From Dromaius novaehollandiae (lineage: Eukaryota > Chordata > Aves > Casuariiformes > Dromaiidae), in assembly GCF_036370855.1 (NCBI RefSeq), contig NC_088099.1, positions 90,955,820 through 91,019,819 of the forward strand: DNA of 64,000 nt. The letters run 5' to 3'. Within the stretch, counting starts at the first letter, position 1, and each line of letters opens with the position of its first letter. This document shows, one piece after another, positions 1 through 11,300 of the stretch. The notes beneath the pieces were generated by a model. That model had not been told where the DNA came from. It saw only the letters and a program-made list of their open reading frames with translations, and ran no database searches. The position numbers were made by a program, and so were the translations under genes.

Positions 1-974
1 CCACACCAACGCAGCTCTGTGCCCTCACCCCATGTCCCAGCTGTTGTTCAACATCCCCAGTCTGAGTCCTGCTTTTCCAGCCCCAGCCCCAGCCTCACTG
101 TTTCTTCTTGCCCCTTCCCCCTGCCTGCTCTCACGCTGGTTTACACAAGCAACAGTTTTCACACGTTGGTTGCAAGGCCAAATTTGGATGTGCTGTCAAA
201 AGGACGGTAAACATTGTGTCTGACACAAAGGCTGTATCCCCAGTGAACTTCAAAGCTTGAAGTCTTTGAGCCTCTGAGCCTCCTAAAACTGTTTTAACAT
301 GGTCTAAACAAAATATTTCTAGCAAGCTTATTTCTGCAAACCAGATGAACCATCCCAATACACCAAAAAGTTGGCCTTTTGCTAAAAGACAATAAATGAA
401 AATCATTGCAACATTCAGCAATTGCTGCTAAATGACAGAGCAGGGAAAGGGTTGGTCAATCCTGAAAATGAGTGATGCTATCAAACACATGTACACATAC
501 ACCAGTGCAGATAGAGTGGTAGAGCTGGAGCTAAAGTATACTGAAGTGAGTGTGAAAAACAAGCAACTAGCTTCACAATTTGCTCTTTGAATGTAGGTTG
601 AGGACAATTGGCCACATGAAAGTGGCCTAAATTTCACCTGCACTTCTGTGCTTTGTCATTGCTGCTGGCTGGCTTGAAGTGCAAGCATTTATGCACAGCT
701 AATCCATTCAGCGAATTACAATAGGTTCATGTGATTTAGTTGACCAGACACAATTTAGTATCACCCTAAAACTGCAAATAGCTGAATATTAAAACCAAAA
801 AAAACCCCTTCCATTCAAGGCATGGATACAAAAATTTGGCTGAAAAAACAATAGTCTTGCAATAAAAAATCTTTTCACAAAACAAAAAGAATTACTAAAT
901 ATGCAATTGGTTTCAAATGAGTCACACAGATCCATTATTAATGGCATAACTTTGGCTATTTAGTGTTTTTTGAT
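1..974. other. Unassigned AT-rich DNA
   Basis: No exon, RNA gene or recognisable repeat was found. Reading frames here are short (under 100 residues), begin and end without splice or promoter context, and their translations match nothing I know. Composition is ordinary for vertebrate intergenic or intronic DNA. Confidence 0.6.
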
Positions 975-1117
975 TGCTTTTGATATTGTTTATTTTATGA
1001 TGTTTTAATTATTGTTGTTTATATATTACAGTAATTGCATTTTAATTGTCTTCAGAGCAGCACCCTGAGTGTCTTGGCAGGGAGGCACTAAATAAATAAA
1101 ATTATTATTATTATAAA
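975..1117 (+). repeat. Old LINE-like 3' tail
   Basis: A T-rich run with repeated TTTTAATT words is followed by a short segment around CAGCACCCTGAGTG and GGCACTAAATAAATAAAA, then a TTA microsatellite. This order (T/A-rich stretch, conserved 3' box, AAATAAAT, short tandem tail) is typical of 3' ends of L2/CR1-type retroposons and their SINEs in reptiles. The family is not identified and the copy is strongly diverged. Confidence 0.4.
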
Positions 1118-1227
1118 CATAAACGATGGTAATAGTTTTTCACTGTGTATTATTAGCAATGAGGAAAGAAAAAAAAAAGCATATATATACTGTCTATAGG
1201 AGAAAAATAGTAAGCAGAACCCCAAAG

Positions 1228-1412
1228 TTAAATTTCCAGTTCTGCCACTGATTGATTATAGCTGTATCTTTGAAAAGTGACTTAGCCTCCCTGCATCTCC
1301 ATTTATTCATCTGTGAAAGGATTATCATAACACCATCCAGTCTCCCAGGATTAGTAGGAGAATTAGCTAATGTCTTTAAAGCATTTTGATCTCCTCAAAT
1401 GAAAAGTGAAAA
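1228..1412 (+). repeat. MIR-type CORE-SINE relic
   Basis: The order of words follows the MIR consensus as I recall it: TTCTGCCACTGATTG, AGCTGTATCTTTGAAAAGTG, ACTTAGCCTCCCTGCATCTC, TTATTCATCTGTGAAAGGAT, then TAGTAGGAGAATTAGCTAAT and a 3' part TTTAAAGCATTTTGATCTCC. These correspond to the tRNA-unrelated region, CORE domain and LINE-like tail. Sauropsid and mammalian genomes both keep such copies, so the insertion is ancient. It is a non-coding fossil. Confidence 0.75.
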
Positions 1413-3798
1413 AAGCCTTAATCTTTAGATTATTAATGATATAACAGAAGAACTGTTATACTAAACCAGTGAGATTTACTATAATATTAATATTTTTAAT
1501 CTATAATTGGTACATTTTACAATGTCCGCACACTTAAATATTAAATTTTTCCTAGCTTTATAAATATTTGCTATTAATAAAAAGAAATATGCATTCCAGA
1601 AAAAAATGTGTTCCAAAGTTTCCAAGCTAAAAATAACTGGGGAGACAGTTTTCTTATATAAGCTGCGTAGTCCTCCCCAGTTTGTAGGCCTGAATCCTTT
1701 TGCTTTTCAGAGGGAAGAAAAAATACAACACTTTTTCCTTAGGATGCCCAAAGACAAAAGTTATTGCTGTGGACTAGCAGCATAAAAAAGAAAAAAAAAT
1801 TGCTGTACACTACAATTGAGATAAGAGTTCTAAGCTCTAAAATCAAAGCCACTTTAAAAGTTACAGAAGAATAAAACTTTGAAACTGCTAGGTTGGGTGG
1901 GAAAGGGAGATTTAAAGTTGTTTTTGAAATTTTTTAAATGTAAAATATTCTGATTTCATTTAAACCAAATAAATAATTTTATTCTAGGCCCTGATTTATT
2001 ATGCCAGGCTTTGACCTAAACAGCAGGCTTTTTTTTTTTTAAGCAGTTTGTTAGAAACTCCTGAAGTTTAGTGATAGGGGCAATAAGAAGCACAACTGTA
2101 CATTACAGTTTCCTTGCCCCTCACTGGGTATTTCATTGTGGCTTTTATTAATAAAAGGCCACCAGTTCCCTCTACTCTGAGGTACCCAGTATATTATTCT
2201 TTCGCCCTTTCCCCATCCAACATCTCACATGCCTTTTTGCTGGTGCAATTAATAGCCAGCTCATCTAAAATACAGGAGAATACCTACCACCCCAGACAAC
2301 ATGAATTCATCTTTATGAGAGGGTTCTCTTACCTTCACCTAGATTCATTTTTCTTCTCATTATAGAGGCCTGCTCCTGAAATTGCGATGCTCTCAGAAGT
2401 TTGCTCAGGAAACGCTGACTTGTCATTCACAGCTGCGTGGTTTCAGTCATCCTCCTCCTTTGATCTTTGCTTTGCCATGCTTCACTTTCACACATCAATA
2501 CTGATGCCTGTTGACAGTCAAATTGCTGTTCGTACTCCTATTAATTAAAAATTTATACAGCTGATAATTTGTTAACACTAAGGATATTGCAGCTATTATT
2601 AATGACATTTGGCTTCCCGTCTTTTTCTTCCCCAGTGCCATTTGCAATGTTATTAATAACTGTAACAGGACATCGTCAAGACACTTCACCAAATGAAATT
2701 CTATTTTTAAATAGACTGTCTTGTAGAAAAAGATATCTAAATACTGTAAACAAGAAATTAATACTCTGCACTTAGTATCTCTCCTGCAAAGGTTTCATGT
2801 TATTTATGTTCCATATCAGGACACCTGTGTTTGGCTGATACCACCAGCACATTTGATTTTGTGTTTGGAGCTAAGACACTGTAGTATCATTACAAAATTT
2901 TTCGAGAGGACTCTGCATACCTCAGGTGAGCCAGCTAAGGCTTACATGTGTGATGTGCCAAAACCCTACGTATCAGTCATGATCAATAAGAACTGTCACA
3001 GTTTTCATTCTGAAAGTCAGACCCCAGATTATTTGAGCTAGGCATCTGAAAACCCAGGGACCCAAAATCAATTACAGTTTTCAGCAACCTGCCTGCAGTA
3101 ATGGAGCAAAAGCCTGACAGAGCTAGGAGTATATTCCAGGTCTCCTGCTGCTCAAATTGCTGCTGTAGCTACTGTGACATCCTCTCTCCTAGTGCAAGCC
3201 ATGCTTAGCGGCCCTGCATCTCCCACAAACACAGTGTCAGTGCTCTGCACACAGGCAGAGGCACCTCAGTTCCCCGGGGCCCTGCGCTTGACTCCAATTA
3301 ATTTCCAACAACAGCCAAGTGTGTGGGTATCCAGGGCCAGCCAGAGGCACGGACCACATGTGCAGCTGCGCAAGGTCCCATGCTCACTCTGGTTTCTCTC
3401 GGTCAGCACCCCTTCCAGAAGGCATCTGGGACCCTGTGACTCCCCTCTAATGGAAAGACAAACTGAGAAGCTCAGTTCTCTGAGACTGCAGGATCACAGC
3501 ACCCACATCAGATACCGTCACGCTTCATGCTGCTGGTATACTCATTTTGCAGCCACTAGTCAGTCTGCAACAAACATTTTAATATCATGTGAGCTGCTGA
3601 AACCTCACACTCTCTCTCCAAAACTGGGCATCCCCATCACCTAACCATCTCCCCTGAGACCCTCTCTCCACCCCAATTGCTTGCCAAACTCTGCCCAGGC
3701 CTCTCCTCAGTTCATTGCCACCTGAAGCAGGGGGGTTGCATGATAAGCTAAATTGTAAATTGGCAGTAAATCACTCTCCCTTGTCCATATTCTTATGG
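1413..3798. other. Unassigned DNA, no gene seen
   Basis: Only simple features stand out: T and A homopolymers (for example near 2030-2041) and several ATTAAT-rich patches. The 156-codon open frame at 3174-3644 lies in locally GC-richer DNA and its translation shows no domain, signal peptide or low-complexity pattern, so it is not called. Confidence 0.55.
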
Positions 3799-3839
3799 AA
3801 ACCTAGGATCCTAGGTTTAGGATTAATCCTAAACCTAGG
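3799..3839. repeat. Two overlapping perfect palindromes
   Basis: A 20-bp perfect palindrome centred on GGATCC (3799-3818) overlaps a 30-bp perfect palindrome centred on GATTAATC (3810-3839). They share the CCTAGGTTT arm, so three inverted copies of the AAACCTAGG word occur in 41 bp, and AAACCTAGGA also recurs directly at 3799 and 3831. The sequence could fold as alternative hairpins. No transposon termini are visible around it. Confidence 0.9.
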
Positions 3840-6800
3840 ATTAATGCATTGTGTCTTATACTTTCCCTTCTTTCACAGAAGGATGAAATACCTCAGACTT
3901 CTTTCCAATTACCATGGGGTAAGAGTAGGCATGCAAAAATGTTACCATGGAGCTACAGAAACACAACAAATTCACAGCTCAGCTCCCTCTGTAGAAATGT
4001 ATTTGAGTGTCTGTACCCCCACTCTATGTGCATGAGTTGCTTGAGAGGCCTAAGGCTGGCACGGAGAGAATCAAACCTCCCTGCGTATTGTCATGAAAGG
4101 GACTTGCATATGTTGCAGTCTCTGGGCCTCTTCTGGTATGTGAATAGCTCCCATTAACATTTATGGGGGGTATGCCTATATACGCACAGGAGAGAATAGG
4201 CCCCCACGGAGAAGAGAACAGGCTCCAGCAAATCTATTCTTATTGCACTATGTTCTTTACTCTTCAGTAATCTCAGCAACATATCCTCATGCAAGAGTTC
4301 TGGGGGCTTTTTTTTTTTTTTATCTCCATGGAAATTATATTTTTTGAGTAAGAAGGGTGACAGATAGTTAGCTTATGCTCCAGTAAATCTGCAGGGCCAA
4401 ATTATCTCATTTAAATACCTACTCAGCTCCCAAAACAAATATCAAAGTTGAGAATTTGCAGACACATTCTCTGCTGGAATAAGTAGGAAACTCTCCTCTG
4501 TCCCCACTCAGGCTACTTCAGGGTCTTCTTATTCCCTCATAAATACCTGTGTTGTCTTGTAAGCATTTTTACCTGTCAAATGAAGGACTCTCCTTTTGTC
4601 TTAGGGCCAACAGGCTTTCACAACATGAACAGTTTCCCCAAACTGCTGCAGGGCTACCAACAGCACAGCTTCACCACAGGGAGGATAAGCACAGACTAGG
4701 CAGTGACAGGATTTCCACTTTTGCTTGCTCTGAGCAAGATTAAAATGCCAGCAGCGAGTCCCCGTTAGCCCCTCTGACTGTTGTTATCACCAAGAGAGGT
4801 GAATCAGTGCTCTGCAAATGCTAGGAAATGTAAAGAAAAATGTTAGTGCCAGCAGAAGCACAGAGGCTTAACTGAAGTGCTGATAGAGAATACTTTGGAC
4901 AGAAAGAACTGATAGTTGTGGTACAGAGAGAAAATGCCTTCAGAGCTCGCCTTTTATTCTTCAAAAGCATGCATGCAAAATTTTATTTAGCTAAGACTTA
5001 AATTAAAATTTTGATTTTTAAAGGTTTATGGTTCTCTCTAGTCTGCAAGCAAGTAACGCTGGTGCGTCTACATCAATATCAAATATAACAGCTAACAGTT
5101 TCTTCTCTCTCCTTCACACTCACAGCAATGAAGAAAAGCCTGCATGAACTAGAATGGATTTTTCCTTCCCTTTAACTCAGAAGCCCAACACTGCTTTCAT
5201 ATAATATCATTTATCACATGGAGAAACTTGTAGGGTCTCCTCAGGTTTAGCTGACATATAAATTCTCACAAACTTGGGAAATGCATAAATGGGGGAAGAT
5301 TACTCTTTGCAAGGAATTAGCTGGCTTCCCATGAGGTTACACCAAAAGGTCTTACACCACAGAGTAAGAAGTCATTGCTGGAGGACAAAGGACAAGCTTG
5401 GGCTTGGGACACTCTTCTCGTTTATCCTTCTCCCAAAATAAGAGACCTAAAATAAGGTCCTGGAGCTTGCTGGAAGCAAGAGAGATGAGACTTGGTGGGA
5501 CAAACTCAGCTTCTCATTTGGCCCCTTAGAGTGAGCCTTCAGCAGGAGGTGCCGGAGAGAATCCCCTCCCGAGGCACAGCACCGTAGGGCTCCCTCTGAG
5601 CAACAAATTACAGCCCAAGCGCATGCAGTTCAACTAGATGGTTTATTTAAAGAGAAGATGTCCAAATGCACAGAAGTGTTTGTGCTGATGCAGGTGTTAC
5701 AAGGTATTTTGGATGAAGTTAACTGCGCTTTTGCTATTGGGTCATTAAATCTATGAAGTCTTCAGAGATCCTTTCTGCCTACCAGTCACTGCTATGGAAA
5801 TGAAAACAAAAAGCTCTCGTGGCACAGCACTACCCTGCTCAGTAGAACAGGTGATGTTGCCTAAAGCTATGACTGAGCAGAACAGAAATGAGTAAGTCTT
5901 GGAAGCAACATTTGGTACATAGTCTCCTTATTAGCAATATTTAGTCTCCTGACAGAGTTAGGTGATAAATATTTTTTTCATTTTTTAGAATAATAAGTTC
6001 AGCACAAACCACAGAACTTAGCAATATCGGTAAAAACCCGTAACTGCTAGTTCCTTGATTTCATGTCCCCTCTAGAGGAGGAAAAGGGGCCTCTGTGTCT
6101 TGCTAATTGGGACATTGCAACCAATTAAGGATATACACGTCTTAATCAAGCAACTTGCTACAACCTGTGATACACAATGATTTGTGTCATCACAAGTATC
6201 CTCTGGGGTCCTAGTGCTTTGCTCGTTTCTGTTTTTATGAGTGCTGTTTATCCTAGCTGTAGTTTCACAAAACAAACAGATGCCCACACCAAGAGACAAC
6301 ACCGCTCTTCAAAGTGCCTCCTGTTCCACTTCAAGATAGGTTTTTGGTTTTTTTCTGAAATAGAGTAATCACAATAGCAATTTTTCTTTATGAGGTTCCC
6401 GTCAGGGCTGCAGATTGCTGCATACTACAGTTTCTGGACTATGCAGCTTAGCAGGCAGAGCAGGGCAAAAATGGCATGTCGGAGTAACCGAGAAGAGATT
6501 CAGGATTTCTGTTTTTAGCAACCAAGACCTTAACCAGGAAGTGGCAAATAGAAGTCGCCATGTGGAAGGGACTTTAATTAGACCCAAAACACACTGGTAA
6601 CACCAACAGTGACAGATGCCCTTGAGATAGATAGGTGATCAATAGATAGATACTCTAGTTCTTTTGTTTTTAAATCATTATTGATAGTATATCTGAAATT
6701 AATCCATCATTCTGGAAATCTTCAGCTCTTTTAGAACAAAAGCATTCTGTAAGTTTCATTTATCTTTACTTTTTTACTAACACACTCACTGAACAACTAT

Positions 6801-7719
6801 TGAAAGGCAGAGAAAATCAAGTTCAGAACAAACTAGTTGTACTCAAACATTTGTAATTAAGCATGATAACCAATTACAGAAATACCTGGAATAGCTCATG
6901 ATTCACTCTCTCACATCAGAGGTTTCCTAATCAATTTGAAATAACTAGACACTGCTATAGAAAATAAGCAAGATCACAGCATTTGCTAATGAGTCTCAAA
7001 AATGGATTTTGCTGCATGAAAATGTTCATTGCCAGGAGAAAGTCTCTGTTCCCAGAATCTTTGGGGTCATTTACATTTGCATTTGATTGGAGAAAAGTCC
7101 TCTTTGTTCTTTTCTTCCTTCTCACATCTTCTACAACTCTGCTTCTTTTTTTTCTCTCTCTCTCCCTTCAGTGAGTCAGTATTATTGTATCAATGTGGCA
7201 CACCAACTGCTAAAAATATTCCCAAATAAGACCCTTTGTGCTGAAGCAGCTAGTATCCACTTCAATTATTATTTACTTTCTCTATGTTACACTGGTTTCC
7301 TTGAATATAAATTTGGAGATGTATGACTTCTGGAATTTTATATGACAGAAGATACAGTGACAGAGCTCTAAAGCACACACCAGCATAGTGTATTATGCCA
7401 TGAATAATACCACTTAAACATTTGTAAAATGTAAAGCATTTCTGAGCTCTTCTCCTCCCCCTGTGACTTGAACTCTTGTTGAACAAGCTGTTCAAAGCTC
7501 ACCACTCAGATAAAAACCTACCCCAACAAAAGAGTGACAGTGACTTTTTTTTCCATTATTATTATTAAATCACTGTTTCAGGTTGCAAGTTGCTTGCTCT
7601 TCTTGCAGCAAAAAGTCAGGTATCCCTTTGACCTACTTGTCCCTAACCCAGCAATGTTCAGAGCAAAATGAGATCTGATGATAATGAACTTATCTTGAAA
7701 AAGGAATTGCAAACTATGT
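3840..7719. other. Unassigned DNA, no gene seen
   Basis: No coding exon, RNA gene or clear transposon was recognised. It contains a T run near 4309-4321, a TAGATAGATA patch near 6630-6650, a pyrimidine-rich tract at 7120-7170 and a short ATT run at 7556-7566. Open frames are under 110 codons and resemble nothing known. Confidence 0.55.
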
Positions 7720-7826
7720 CCCAGACCCTGCAATCAATTATTCATGTGAGTAACTTTGAACTCAGCAGGAGTACCCACAGGCATAAACTTTCTTACAGGA
7801 GGAACAGTTGGCAGGATCAAGACCCA
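7720..7826. repeat. Palindromic MITE-like repeat relic
   Basis: The left part reads CAGACCCTGCAATCAATTAT then CATGTGAGTAACTTTGAA, and the right part reads AAACTTTCTTACAGG and GGCAGGATCAAGACCC. Left and right are imperfect reverse complements around a centre near GCAGGAGTACCC. This matches, from memory, a family of ancient palindromic repeats common in turtles, crocodilians and birds with a GACCCTGC...GCAGGATC framework. No transposase is encoded, so it is a non-autonomous fossil if it is a transposon. Confidence 0.5.
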
Positions 7827-8559
7827 CCTCAGGAGGAAAACACACACCGCAACATATGAACCCTCTGTGACTCTATTATTTTATTATTTTTTCCCCTTTT
7901 TGTCCTTGTTATTGTTCAGTTTCTTTTGCTAGTGCATTTCCCACTTCCAGCTGGGACTAGAAGTGAAGATGCCAAAACATGAAGACAAAAGCTGCTGTTA
8001 TGCTCAGCTGGAAGAGAAAATACTAGAAATCTCTCCAAAAAAAAAAAGGCATAGACATATCCAGACCAATTTTTTACTCCCAAGGGCACCAAGATAGTTC
8101 AAAGAAACTTTGTGAAACTTGTAATGGGAAGGAGAGGAAAAAAGGCAAATTACTAGTGCATTGAAATTGTCTTGTCTAATTTTCTTCAGCCTATGTATGT
8201 TATCTTTCTTATTCATCAAGGCATTAACTACCCAGATGACACTGCAGAGCCCTATAAATGCAGAAATACCCAAGTTCTCACGCCATGCAGCTCTCAGGTC
8301 TCCTGCAGGCAAAGAAAGGACTTCCCTTGTCTTCCTCCTCCCAAAGAAAAGGGGTTCAAACACACTTGGGTAGAGTAGTTTTCACCCCTAGAATACCCTG
8401 CTCGTTTAAACGAAGTGCTACCTGATCTTGGAGCTCAACTGCTTCAGAGAGTGGGTGAGATGACTGGCTGGTGATAATACAAAGCTTAAACAAAACAAAG
8501 CTGTCTTGCTACACCTGTATCCCATATTCCAAAACACACAAACTTGGACTTAAATAGTA
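7827..8559. other. Unassigned DNA between repeat relics
   Basis: Nothing gene-like was identified. The minus-strand frame at 8004-8363 has no recognisable product. The 3' part, after about 8400, may already belong to the 5' end of the L1-like element that is readable from about 8640, but I could not match it. Confidence 0.45.
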
Positions 8560-8639
8560 AATTATGGAGTCAGAGGAATTAATATCTCACTTTGGTGTTA
8601 AAGCTGATAAAATCGAGGTGAAGTAGGGAAAAATTCCAA

Positions 8640-8840
8640 AGAAGTGAAGACCTTGTAGGACAAAGTTATAAAACAAATAAGGAAAAAATAATATTAGGAT
8701 TGTAGGTATTCCTGAAGGATAGAAAAAAGAAGACATCTTAAGATGTCTCAAGAACTTAAAGCTCTTGAAGTAGACCCTGATATTAATGGCACTGAGGGGG
8801 AAGCAGTGAGAACACCTGTGAGCTTCTGCAAAGCATTATG
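8640..8840 (+). pseudogene. L1 ORF1 relic (RNA-binding protein)
   Basis: L1 ORF1 encodes a trimeric nucleic-acid chaperone with a coiled coil followed by an RRM-like domain. Positions 8687-8719 translate to NNIRIVGIPEG, a signature found at the start of the RRM-like part in L1-clade ORF1 proteins. Just upstream, 8644-8685 reads VKTL, a stop, then DKVIKQIRK, fitting the end of the coiled coil; the frame slips by one base in the A-run at 8683-8688. A stop follows directly after PEG. Further downstream, LEVDPDINGTE fits the linker before the conserved ERAHR-type region, which is no longer readable. Only about 65 codons can be traced. The identification rests mainly on the single strong motif plus the ORF2 relic behind it. 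Confidence 0.75.
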
Positions 8841-9889
8841 TGCTTATTGACATGATTCCACCATCTCCTAATTATCAGTCCTATAAGAACTATGAAGGAG
8901 CCCACTCCTTCCCACCAGCATACAGAAACCTTGCGTAGAAAAGTACTCATAAGTACACATTACTCTCATTTTAGCTTTTTTGCTGAATTTAAGTAAAAAT
9001 AAACACTCCAAATCAGCCTGTGTCATTGGAACTGCAGTACCGACAGCTGTCTTTGGGATCACAGGGGTTATGGGCACAAATGGTTGGTTGATCAGGGAGG
9101 ATGAACAGCTCAGACGTACACTGGATCAAATGAGCCAAATAAAGCCATAGTCACTCCTGGCAAGCAACCAAGTAGTGACAAGGTGTCTTACAAATTCTAC
9201 AGTCTGAAATCAACCTTTCTTCTATTGGGACTTAAGTATTTCAGAACAATTTAATTTCTAATATACTACTAGTTAGCTGAAATTGCAAATTATGCAAGCA
9301 GGAAGATAGATAATTTCAAGATCAGACTGCAAGAACAGCAATTTGAAGACCTCTTATTTGGAAGAGGAGTTTCCCAGGCAGACAAGGAAGCTAAGCACCT
9401 TCTTAGGGACATAGCCTTTGTGACTTTCAGCATTGATGAACGGGAGTCTTTACTGAGCTAAATAGTTTTGTGTGACAACCAACAATGGCAATATTCTAAA
9501 ATATGGCAAATATGACAGAATTATAGCATACTTTCCAATAACAGAAAAAATCCTCATGAAAACTAATGAAAAATTGGCAACTGTATTTGAAATGTTTAAA
9601 TTCATACCAAGATTATGCCAAAACACTGCAAACTAAAAATCCTGAGATAAATGAGTCTAAAAAACGTTGTATAAAAGGAATAGATTATGTTATATTTTGC
9701 CTTAGCTAAAAACTATACAGAGCAAAGAGGAACAGATAGATAAACTCCTAGCACATGAACTGAAACAAAAACCCATGGCCAGCTTTGATTAATTCCTTGA
9801 TGGTTTTTCATACAAAAAAGCATGGAAAGAGCGTCTGGGAACCTGACTTCATTTCATAGAAACAGATCTAACTGTGAGAAAAATGGTAA
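8841..9889 (+). pseudogene. Unreadable ORF1 end/ORF2 endonuclease interval
   Basis: By position this interval should hold the end of ORF1, the endonuclease and the linker of ORF2. I could not recognise the endonuclease motifs (the N-terminal Asn and Glu blocks, or the C-terminal SDH block). Frequent stops in all frames and A-rich composition (9480-9720) fit a decayed linker. Only the last 40 bases, reading DLTVRKMVNPK, resemble the region just before the RT. Deletion of the endonuclease is the simplest explanation. Confidence 0.4.
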
Positions 9890-11290
9890 ATCCCAAAGCA
9901 GCGGATTTCCAGTTGAGTTTTATTTAAACTCTAACTAAATAACCCACAGGCACTCTGCTAAACTTAATGAGGCCAAAAGAGCAGCATCTCACCTCTGACC
10001 AAGGAAGAGGTAACAATATATGTTACCCAGGCTAAGGAAAAGATCCAGCTGACTCTGCATGTTGGGAGCCCATTTCATTGATAAATTATGACATGATCAT
10101 TCTTGCCAGAGCCTTACTTGTCAGTTGGAAGAAGTTATTACTCAGATTATTCACATAAATCAGGTCAGATTCATTACATGTCAGCTCTGGTCAGACCACC
10201 CCAGGCAACTCATTGATACAAGTATAATATCACAGCACTCACAAGAACCTTTGGGAGCCTTATTGCTAGATACTAGAGGCTCTTTCTGTAGATTTGGCTG
10301 GGATGTTCTTATCGTGTTTCTTAATAGAGCACAGTTTGGTGGCCACTATTGATTAGAGTGGATTAAGATGCTTTATACCCACTCCTTCCGAGTGGTGACT
10401 AGCCTTGTTATGAAGTGCAAGGCAGGACTGCCCCATCCCTCCTGCTGCTGAATCAGCATTGGTACCACTAAAATAAGCAGCTGTGGGGCTTGAACAGTGC
10501 AATGAAGAGTTAAAGCTGACCATATCAAATACAGCAGCAACAGACTGCTCATTTGGACCCAGAATAGAATCATTTCTTGAACTCACAAGCTCAATGTCCA
10601 AATTGTTGAACAGTCTGGGTTCTCACCCAGATATTGGATTAAAAGGAACAAGTTTAAAGATTTACTTATTTGATGGGATTTCCAAAGGGCATGCAGACTG
10701 CCAGTCAAATTTGTATGCCTAGGAATTACAGTTTCTAGAAATCTAAAGCAAATGCCTCAGTTATCAGACCAATCACAGCTAAATGAGCTCTATCTATCTC
10801 CATAAAACTTCATCAAAATCCTACGAGAGTGAAGCTGCTTAGACTGATCACATGCTCGGGCAAGTCCATCACTATGCTCCACAAGCCAAGTCAGCCTTTT
10901 CTCTTGTATTGATTTTTTTTAATCTGTTTTCCAAAGTGATTGTGCTGTTTGTAGAGAGATTCGTCTCTCTGTCTAAGACCTTGTCCTCATCATAACCTTT
11001 GAACTCACTGGCAAAATTCAGAAAAGCTTAACAAAAGGACAGAGTCTGAGAAAGTCCTAAATTCCTTTGAGCTTGGTGAAAACAGATGACAGATAAAGAG
11101 GGAGATCCTACTAGTGCTTTCACTGAAAGGCGGTGACCTAAGCATGAGCTACAATCCTCCAACCTCAAATCACCAATGCCTAGGTAAGAAGGCTTATTTC
11201 CAGCACTCATGGACCAACTGCTTTCCAGAACAGAGGTATGCCCATGTGTCTTTTTAGAGAGATTACAACTACCAGCTGAGAAACAGCAGC
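9890..11290 (+). pseudogene. L1 ORF2 reverse transcriptase relic
   Basis: The RT copies element RNA at a nicked target site. Blocks in order, in shifting frames: SGFPVEFY (9900-9923); KDPADSACWEPISLINYD (10039-10092), matching the L1 PISL block; EEVITQIIHINQVRFI and RQLID (from 10128); ALLLDTRGSFCRFGWD (from about 10257), where the first catalytic Asp survives at 10269 but the following FD is FC; RQDCPIPP (10420-10443), equal to the RQGCPLSP block; SHPDIGLKG (10621-10647); KIYLFDG (10657-10677), where the catalytic FADD/YADD dyad has decayed to FDG; LGITVSRNLKQ (about 10720-10755); GKSITMLHKPSQPFLLY (about 10858-10910) and a diverged SLKTL and KGGLSLP-like region to about 11150. Loss of the catalytic dyad, stops and frameshifts show it is inactive. 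Confidence 0.83.
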
Positions 11291-11300
11291 TGAGATTCAC

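Larger units (their letters stand above)
8560..11300 (+). mobile_element. Decayed L1-clade LINE
   Basis: Remnants of both L1 proteins lie in the expected order on one strand: an ORF1 segment at about 8640-8840 and ORF2 reverse-transcriptase blocks from about 9890 to 11290. Frames shift repeatedly and stops are frequent, so the copy is long dead. The gap between the ORF1 motif and the RT start is about 1.2 kb, less than the roughly 2 kb or more expected when a complete endonuclease and linker are present, so an internal deletion or very strong erosion of the endonuclease is likely. No poly(A) tail or target-site duplication was found, and both ends are approximate. L1-clade elements are rare and old in birds, which makes this copy informative. 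Confidence 0.82.

Noticed and set aside
3174-3644. 156-codon plus-strand open frame
   Set aside because: No recognisable domain, biased toward Ser/Thr/Pro from local composition, no promoter or splice logic.
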